Assembly (NCBI GenBank): GCA_019671005.1
Contig: CM033752.1
Coordinates: 27,350,969-27,414,968 of the forward strand
Length of the DNA stretch: 64,000 bases
Source of the DNA: Hibiscus mutabilis
Lineage: Eukaryota > Streptophyta > Magnoliopsida > Malvales > Malvaceae
Reading direction: 5' to 3'
The notes under the pieces are model-generated. The model worked only from the letters and a program-made list of their open reading frames with translations. It did not search any database and was not told where the DNA came from. A program made the position numbers and the translations under genes. Of this stretch, positions 55,781-64,000 are shown in pieces (the first letter of the stretch is position 1; every line of letters begins with the position of its first letter).

Positions 55781-58131
55781 ATTTAAACTAATATAAAAAA
55801 ATGCATGATAGACAATGGTGCTACTAGACACATTTTTTTGGATATTTAAATGTCTTTATATCGTACTCCCTTACGGAGGAGGGAGAAGAAACTGTTTATC
55901 TTAAAAATCGTTTAAAATTGCATAAGTATTTAAAAAAATAAAATGTTATTTAAAGTTAAATCTAAAGAAAAAAACTTAGCCTAAGTTCCGTTGAAATATG
56001 AAAAATCGATAATATACTTTGTGAAGAAAAAAGTTTATAACATGTTTATTCAAATTATTATTCATACTAGTTATATGACATGCTAGTGTGAGAATTTGTG
56101 TTATTATGATTAATATGACATGTTAATAATAATATAACTTGTAAGATGTGAAAGTTGAATTTTTTATGTGAAAATGATTTGAGACACTTTAGATATATAA
56201 AAGATAAATTCTTAAAATGTTTTAAAGTGTTGGGTGTCTTATTAAATTTACGCTTCTAATTTGTAAAGAAAAATAATTGACATTAAAATATTTGATTGCA
56301 TGTTCATATTGTTGCATATATGTTGTATGCTTTGGGTAATAACATATTTGATTGAAATAAATTTGTTGAACAAATAATGACTAGGTTTTATGTCACTTTT
56401 AATGATATGTGTTTTCAAGATACACCATATTTTATTTTAGTAATAAAGATGAAACTTTTGAAAATCTTGTTAAGTATTAAACATAAGTAGAAAATCTCTT
56501 AAGTAAAAGATTAAAAGAGATAGTTAAGACATATGAGATGTTTATTCTGCTTAATAACTATAGTGGGAAAAAAATCATAATATTTGATCTATCCTATCTT
56601 ATAAAATGGTGTAACATGAAAAAATAGATCATTGAATTACATGAAGAAAAAGTTGTTACTATTGAACGTAACTCTTTTATACAACATTTATAAATTAGTT
56701 GTTTACCTTATACAAAAATTTTTTTTATTATTTACAAAGAATTCTTTATACAAACAAATTTTAAAATTGATGGTTCTATAAATATTTACAAAAGGTTTTA
56801 CTTAAAACAATACAAATTGTTTTCATATTTTGCTCTAGTTATAAGAATTATTTCACTAGAAAATTTTGCTCTAGTTTCAACATAATTTTTATCAGCCAAA
56901 TGGATGTTAAAATCATGTTTTTAGCTATTTAAAAGTATATATTGAACAACCTAAAGAATGCATTGAATCAAGTATTGAAATTGAAGTTTGTAAATTTTTT
57001 TAAATTATTGTGTCAAAAAAACTTCCAAAATAGTTGAATGAAAAATTCAATCAAGGGTTAATGAATAATTACTTTCAAATTGATAAGTGAAAATACAAAT
57101 GATTATTTTTTTGTGTTGATAATATGACTATCTTAATAATTGTTTGTTTGTATCAAACTAATTGACGGTGTTTTTGTGATTATTTGTTTATGTGTTGATT
57201 ACATGTTTATCTTAATAATTATTATGTGAGACTGAGAGGTATCTTTCTTCAAAATTTTATATGAAGGATATGAATGAACCAAATGTCATATTGAGTGTTT
57301 AAATCATAAGAAAATGTGGTAGTAATATGCTATCACAAGAACATGACGTTGATTTTTTTAAAAAGTTTGAATATATTAATATCAAACATGTGAATACTCA
57401 TTATGATGCTAATATTAAAATGAGAAAAATATACACGTGATCATGTTTTTCAATCTAAGCATGCACAAACTATTAAAATTTTGATACACTTGATGAATTT
57501 TACTAGATATGAGATGACACATGTTATTTTTCAATTGAGCTAATATACACACAACTCAAATCATGATTGTTGAGTTGTTGTAGCAAAGTTAATGAGATAT
57601 TAAGAAGATTCTATGAATTATGATATTCTACTTAGTGGAGTACCTACTTTAGAAATGATACTTTGAGTTTGAATATATTGATATCAAACATGTGAATACT
57701 CGTTATGATGCTTATATTAAAATGAGAAAAAACATACATGTGATCATGTTGTTCAATCCAAGCATGCACAAACTATTAAAATTTTGATGCACTTGATGAA
57801 TTTTACTAGATATGAGATGATACATGTTATTTTTCAATTGAGCTAACATGCACACAACTCAAATCATGATTGTTGAGTTGTTGTAGCAAATTTAATGAGA
57901 TACCAAGAGGATGCTATGAGTTATGATATTCTACTTAGTGGAGTACCTAATTTAGAAATGATACTATGAGTTTGAATATATTGATATCAAACATGTGTAT
58001 ACTCATTATGATGCTAATATTAAAATGAGAAAAATATACATGTCATTATGTTGTTCAATTCAAGCAAGCACAAACTATTAAAATTTTGGTGCACTTGATG
58101 AATTTTACTAGATATGAGATGACACATGTTA
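55781..58131 (+). pseudogene. Copia pol relic: protease, integrase and RT pieces
   Basis: In plus-strand order the decayed text gives a protease-like MIDNGATRHIFLD near 55815, a pre-integrase-like stretch near 56170, and an integrase-like VENLLSKRLKEI near 56480. RT blocks follow: VYIEQPKECIES near 56935, a FFCVDNMTIL box near 57110 and MKDMNEPNVILSV near 57265. The order and spacing fit a Ty1/copia polyprotein of the Tork/SIRE-like kind. Every domain has stops and frame shifts, and no LTRs were found. The end is tandemly repeated (next entry) and cut by an LTR insertion at 58132. Confidence 0.75.
57362..58131 (+). repeat. Tandem triplication of a ~303-bp copia RT segment
   Basis: Units begin AAGTTTGAATATATTAATAT (57362), GAGTTTGAATATATTGATAT (57665) and again at 57968. 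The first two are complete and the third is cut after GACACATGTTA at the LTR insertion. The unit encodes a copia RT end region (KFEYINIKHVNTHYDANIKM, HLMNFTRYEMTHV). The 303-bp period is 101 codons, so the phase is kept between units. Confidence 0.88.
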
Positions 58132-58856
58132 TGTAATGCCCCGGTTTTGGGCTTGGATGTTTAAGGGTTGATTTGAAGGCCTGGTGGACCGGTTTTAGAG
58201 ATTTAAGTCGATTTTGGGATTAAATTAGATTAAATATTTTTTTGAAGGTGATAAAATTGTGGAAAATATTCTAAAATCATTATTAAATATATTAATGATT
58301 TTTGTGAAATCAATTTTGCAAAACAAGTTTTGGAAATTGGACATTTTGGACTAGTGACCAAAATGCAAACTTTGAAAACTGTTTTTAGTGACTTTTTTGT
58401 AAAGAGTCAAAACTTTGAATTTTTAAGGAGCTAATTACCCAAAAATTCTAATATTAGACTTTATCCCTTAATTGGTTATTTTAAAGTGTTTTGCAAAAAT
58501 ATAAATAGGTTGGGGAGAATTAATTTGTAATTAAAAGCTTTAAAACAAAAATCAAGTAACTAACTTTCTTAAATATTTTTTCTCCAAAATCTCTCCAGCC
58601 AAACATCAATTTCTTCTTCTAAATCTTCAGGTAAAACTTTCTTTTCTTAAATATTTTGTATCCAAATGATTTCTTGTTGTTAGTTTACCAAAACCTTATT
58701 GTTTTAACTTTATTTTCTCATGTAAATCATCCAATTAAGGGAGAAAGCATCAATTAGAGGTAAGGTTCGTTTTCCTCCTCTAATGAAAGGTTATTTACTG
58801 AAATTCCCAAGTTCTTGAGTCTTTACAATTGTTTTCTAATGTGTTTTGATAGTTTA

Positions 58857-61800
58857 TGTAACACCCCTTCTCGTATCCATCATTGAATACGAGACAGAGA
58901 TGTCACAAAATATTTGTAAAACCATAAAATATTGATAATTCGGTAAACACATTTTTATTTTTTTATTTTATAAAAACAATATTTCAATTTAGTCTTTATT
59001 TACAAATCTAATTAATCGCTTAAAATTTAAACTTTATATTTTTGTCTTCAAATCAGGTTTAATTTCAGGCAGCAACTTTTCTATTAAATTTGACTTTATA
59101 TAATTAGTGAAACTGCCTGATTCAAAATTCATCTAGATTCCAAATAAAATCCGATTTATATCAGAGCATGTATAACCTTTTAATAAACATGCCAACTAGT
59201 GAATATCAAACAACCTTAAATATTATATTACTGATACTGATGTACCTGTTCTTGATAGCTGATGTCCATTAGTGCCCCTTACTCCAAACGCTCCACTTTT
59301 CCTACGCGTGAAACAGTCACACGCTAAGTATTCACTTAATGAGGCAATAATTCAAATTCAAGTGCAAATGCCATAACATCAATATCAATATTTATAATTA
59401 ACAATGCATATGATCACCTTACCATTACATGCTCGTTAACATAATTAAATATGTGATAGCATATATGTATATCAAAGTGATAAGATTAGATCTTACCAAT
59501 ACCGTTGCCATTTTCACCCGTAAGCTTTCAATGCTTACCAATACCTCTTTCCATTTCTATCTGCAAGCTTTCAATCTTATCATTCTGTTTCTTTGATTTC
59601 ATTTCAATTTACTTAGCCCAATGTATCGAATTAAGAGATTCTATGTACACGAGTCATCCCCCCATACCCAACTTTTCTTGAGTATGTGTATTAATTGCAC
59701 TCTACCGGGAGTGCTTAGCACCGAAGTGCTTCTGTATACTTACCAGAGTATACAATATATCCCTCATTGAGTTTTTATGAAATTACACTGAAGTGCTAAG
59801 CACCCGTAATAAGTCCGTATACTCAAACCACGCATGAGTATACTCCTCAATGAGTATTTATAAAATTTTCACTTTACTTGAAGTGCTTAGAATCTTTATA
59901 CAATAGTTTATGACTCTATGGCTAGCCAACTATACTTTTGAACCTCTATATCATACATTGGGCTTCATTTCATCATTTAAGTCATCAATGGAAACATTTA
60001 TCAATATATCAACATTTAATAGTTCATAACCAAAATAACATTCATATTATACCATCATCAATAACTAGTGATCAATGCATTTATTTTTAACCTTTGACAT
60101 ATTTAAAATATGTCAATATATGATCAATGACATAAATATCATGACAATATATAAACAGGTAGACTCATCGCAAGTCCTACCGGTGATGTATAAAACATCC
60201 ATGTATAATGTTATGTATGCATTGCACTCATCTGGACCATTTATTTATATGCCTCTCTAAGTCCTCTTTAATCTTTTTCTTCATTACCCCTCGAACCTCT
60301 CTTGATTCGAACTTAAACTTCATAAATCAAATAAAAGAAATATTTGTTAGATCCCAATCTAACATTATCTTAGACATACTATTAATATAACCACCCGAAT
60401 ATAACATTTATAAATTTTTCCTTTCTTCCTTGTACTGTTCAAAACATATTACGGTCCTTAATGACCAATTCATGCTCTAAATATTCCAATTCTTCTATTT
60501 CAAAATCATTCATGTCATTCTCCATAAAATTTCAAACTTTACTAAGGTGACATTTTAGTCACTAATTTTACCAAGGTACTTAAATTTAAACTTAATTCAA
60601 GTAATCACCTGTTACCAATAATTACAACACTTTCTCTTTTATTTTCCATTTGACCGAATTGGTCACTAAACTTTGGAAAGTTTGAAATTCCCCTATTTTA
60701 GTCCTTAATAAGCTTGAATAATCAATTCTAGCTCATTTTCATCTAAGCCACCATCAAAACAATAATTTCCAAAAATAATCTTCTATTTTCCCATTCTTGC
60801 CAAAATGGTCCTTTTTCATCATTTCAAGCCAATTTGATCACATTTTCAATAACTGCTCTTTAATCCTTCTTCAACAAAATAATTCCATAAACATCCTCTT
60901 AATTTTCTCAATTTGCTGAATAGGTCCCTAGACTTTTCAAAATTTTCATTTTGGTCCAAAATGCTAAAATAAACTTCTAACATCACAATTTCATCATTTT
61001 CACCACCAAAATAAATTTTTGAAAAATTAGTCCCCAATTTCTTAAAAATGCCGAAATGGTCCTCAACATTACTAAAATATATAATTTGGTACTAAATTGT
61101 CAATTCAAGCTTGAATCATCATTTTCTATTCATCTACATCATCAATTAAATTTTGACAATTTAATCCCAAATTTTCCTCAAATTTTTGAATTTGTCCCTA
61201 AAGAGAATTTGACCTTCAAGCATCAAAATTGAACTTCCATCATCAATATAATGATTCAAACATCATAATATAACCATTTTCATCCTTAATTCTCAAAAAC
61301 CTAACAAATCCCTAAATTTCAAGATTAGGGTTTATAACTTTCAACATGAATTTAACTTGATTTCAGGCTTGATTTCAACAATACTAAGCTTAATTCATCA
61401 TCTACTACTTGAATTCTATAAATTTTCCATGAAACCTTAATTTCTCTCTCTTCAAACCGTAATCTAAAACTTCATAATTCCATGAAATTCTACTATCAAA
61501 ACGTAGAGAATGAAGAGTATATCACTTTACCTCAAACAACCTTGCTTGAATTCTTGATCAAAAGCCTTGAAAATAGCTTGAGAAAAATTTTGATATTTTT
61601 CTCCCAATTCCCTCTTGGTTTCGAAATGCTAGGGAAGAAGATGAACTTTGTTCATCATTTTTTAACAATAAACTAATATAAAATCATAAAATGCCACATG
61701 TCACTTTTAAAAATGAATTTAAAATTCATTTTTTTCTTTCAAAAAATAATCGTCTAACTAAATCAAATTTACAACTAGTTCAAAATTCCATTACATTTGA

Positions 61801-62627
61801 ACTAGGTTGGTTCCAATCCAACCGGTCACCATCATTAATTAATCATAAAATATCATTTACGATTTTCGTTCGATCCAATTTCCCGATTTTCACCTTCTAC
61901 GATTTTTCCTTTATCGAACTCTCAACTCTAACTCAGGAATTACATATTTCCTTAATTCCATAAATAGATCCATACTTTCATACAAAATCCTCCACTTTAA
62001 TAAAGTCAAAATTAGAAATTTGACTTGATCTGAAAATATCAATAACTACCCAAAATCTCTATCGGGTAACATCTTTCTTGAAAATCCTTCATTAAGCATT
62101 TATAATGAACTTTTATAACCTTCCTCTATCTGATGATGAAATCTCATAATTATTTGATTCAATTCGGATATCCAAATTCCATTTAAACTTTGACTGTAAT
62201 TTCCCAATAATAGAAACATCAGATCCAACAAAAGTCTTCACATTCGGTCCACACCCTTAGGTGATCTATTTATTTATGAAATAAAACCCTTAAATTTTGG
62301 GAAATTACTGCTCTAGTCCCCAACTTTTTCCAAAGTTTATACTTTAGTCATGAAATTTCCAAAAATTACATTTTGGTCACTAACTTTTTAAACTTTAATT
62401 CCCATTCCAAATTTCATTGTAATTCAACCAAACTTTAAGAAAACCTTATTCAATTCACCATTTATCACATGAAACCTTTAAACCTTAGAGATTTCCTTTT
62501 CAAAACCCATAATTAGAGAAATCCCAACTTTTGCATTTTTGTAATTTTAGTCACTAAGTTAGCTTTTAAGCTAATATCTTAGTACTAAATGATCCTTAAT
62601 CAACTTAGTAAATTTTGGGGTATTACA
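58857..62627 (-). mobile_element. Solo LTR (~3.8 kb) with 5-bp TSD
   Basis: The element runs from TGTAACACCCCTTCTCG to TTTTGGGGTATTACA. GTTTA flanks it exactly (58852-58856, 62628-62632). It has no PBS, PPT or coding domains, so a solo LTR is the simplest reading. The orientation (minus) is inferred because TGTAATACCCC and GGTGTTACA are the usual gypsy LTR start and end. Internal repeats include GAAGTGCTTAG and GTATACT words at 59690-59890. The open frames inside show no domain. Confidence 0.72.
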
Positions 62628-63639
62628 GTTTAATTGTTGGAAATTGGTTTAATTGCGTTTTGATTGATAAAATTTGTGGATCTTCGTACTTTCTGTTTTG
62701 TTGGGTTTATGATCAAATTAGATCATGATTTTGATGTTTAATTGAGTTAATAACTTGGTTTTAATGTTGTAATCCCAAAACAGGTTGAATCTCTATTGTT
62801 TAAAGTTGTTAATCAAGGGTTTTTGTAGTGTTATTCGACCTTAATCATTGCTGGAAGTAAAAGGATGTTGGAAAAGGGTTTTTAGATGTTAATTGATGAA
62901 GTTTGAGGGATTGAATTGTTATACTATGGCTGGGTTAGGTTTTGGAAGGGTTTGATGATGTTTTCGATATATTTCGGATGGATTTGAGTGGGAAACTTGA
63001 GAGTTACGGGTGATTGATGTTAGGCAATGGTTTGAATGCGTAATAAATGCATTTTCCTTCTGGTTTTATGTTGTTAAAATAGGGGATAATCAAGGCGATG
63101 AAGTTCAATTTTGATTGTTGCTTGCTGGGAGGTCGATTCGCATTGGCGAGCAAGGCGATGTGTATCGGTGAGTGAAACCTGTTTTAAACGCCTTTAAAAG
63201 GTTGAATAAAGGTTGTTGGGAGTTTAGGGTAAGCATGAAACACTTACCTAAGCTCGGAAGTAAGTTTCCCTTATTTCGCTCTTGAGTATCGGTTTAGATA
63301 TGATCACGTTGACTTCATGTTTTGGTGTTAAACATGGTTTAATTTACTACTGTAAATGCATGGTTATGAACACATATGCAATGGATTTTATGTACATAAA
63401 TGCTAGTGAACATTGGTTTTCATTCCGATTAGGAATGGGGTATTGCTTTGGGCAATGTGGATTGCATATGTAGTGGTTTTGGTTTAATGCATTGAAAAAA
63501 TAGTAGGTAAACGGTTTTGTAAATGATATATTGACTATGTGACAAGGTAAGAAACATTCGGATATAGTTGGCATGCCATAGGATTAAAGTGCACTATAAA
63601 ATATGAACAAAATCGATCGTGACCATGGGTTCTTGAGGT

Positions 63640-63872
63640 ATGGCGGTTTAACAAGGCCACTCGGACTGCTGGGGACCTCATTTGGGGCATGCGATTTAAC
63701 TAGGCAACCCAAATTGATGGTGATCTTGCGGTTTAACCAGGCAAGGTCTGTACACTTGCGGATTAACTAGGCAAGGGTGGTAAATCTCGCTGTTTAACTA
63801 GGCGAGGGTGTCGAATCTTGCAGTTTAACTAGGCAAGGTTTGGGATATCATGTCGATTGACTAGGCATGGTA
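63640..63872 (+). repeat. ~33-bp tandem array in the LTR
   Basis: Seven diverged units share GGTTTAACTAGGCAAGG-like text (63645, 63689, 63727, 63757, 63789, 63820, 63851), with spacings of about 30-44 bp. Confidence 0.8.
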
Positions 63873-64000
63873 TGCGAGATCTGTGTATCCGATGTGTTGG
63901 ATAGAGGGTAGTCTATCCAGGTCACTATTAATGCCAATATATTTGAAAGTTCATGTGTTGAACCTATTTTATAATGCTTTGGGATTTAAGCATGGTAATG

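Larger units (their letters stand above)
58132..64000 (+). mobile_element. Gypsy-type LTR, continuing past the window end
   Basis: TGTAATGCCCCGGTTTTGGG at 58132 interrupts the third copia repeat and looks like a gypsy LTR start. The sequence is interrupted by the solo LTR at 58857-62627 and resumes at 62633. No LTR end, PBS or coding region is reached before 64000, so the size and completeness are unknown. The 3' part contains the tandem array at 63640-63872. Confidence 0.6.

Noticed and set aside
63640..63872. Array of short repeats with spacers, CRISPR-like at a glance
   Set aside because: The units are diverged, the spacers are not unique and the context is a plant LTR.

Overview
The window is nuclear DNA from a flowering plant. 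The evidence is spliced genes with plant-type AT-rich GT/GC-AG introns, a CBL calcium sensor found only in plants and their relatives, an SBT2-class plant subtilase, and a dense load of plant transposon families (Athila/Tat-like and Tekay-like gypsy, copia, an L1-type LINE with DUF4283 and RNase H domains, MULE, hAT and Emigrant-type MITEs). The repeat families and the CBL and subtilase sequences suggest a malvid eudicot, most likely cotton (Gossypium). That genus call is inference; no search was possible.

Only two host loci are convincing. At 345-3291 (minus) is a multi-exon SBT2-type subtilisin-like protease with all catalytic residues. It lacks a signal-peptide exon, carries a frameshift in exon 6 and a phase break at the exon 6/7 junction, and lies beside an Athila/Tat-like integrase fragment, so I call it a pseudogene. 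At 37612-39378 (plus) is an intact eight-exon CBL1/CBL9-type gene encoding 213 residues, with an N-myristoylation/palmitoylation start, EF hands and the C-terminal FPSF phosphorylation motif. Both genes contain a putative GC-AG intron.

Layout: 3.4-6.8 kb gypsy and gag-like remnants; 7.2-7.6 kb hAT MITE; 8.4-9.9 kb a Pack-MULE carrying a piece of an LRR receptor-kinase gene; 10.5-12.8 kb two palindromic MULE-type elements, the first sitting at the apex of another fold-back element; 13.8-15.1 kb hAT-like element with a nested MITE; 15.8-16.5 kb Emigrant-type MITE; 17.3-18.4 kb two fold-back elements with telomere-like cores; 19.0-24.2 kb a terminal-inverted-repeat element interrupted by an LTR retrotransposon whose interior is only 83 bp; 25.5-31.85 kb a degenerate LINE; 32.2-32.8 kb MULE MITE with a repeated 3' end; 33.3-35.1 kb gag-like fragment plus a duplicated LTR segment; 35.5-36.5 kb an inverted repeat carrying four tRNA-like modules; 36.9-39.4 kb the CBL gene; 40.1-41.5 kb MITEs; 42.0-54.6 kb a three-level nest (minimal copia element, gypsy solo LTR, Tekay-like chromovirus); 55.8-58.1 kb a copia pol relic with a triplicated RT segment; 58.1 kb to the end, an LTR interrupted by a 3.8 kb solo LTR.

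The window contains no gene cluster or novel enzymatic system. Its interest lies in transposon biology: precise target-site duplications allow nested insertion histories to be read off, and several elements show unusual architectures.
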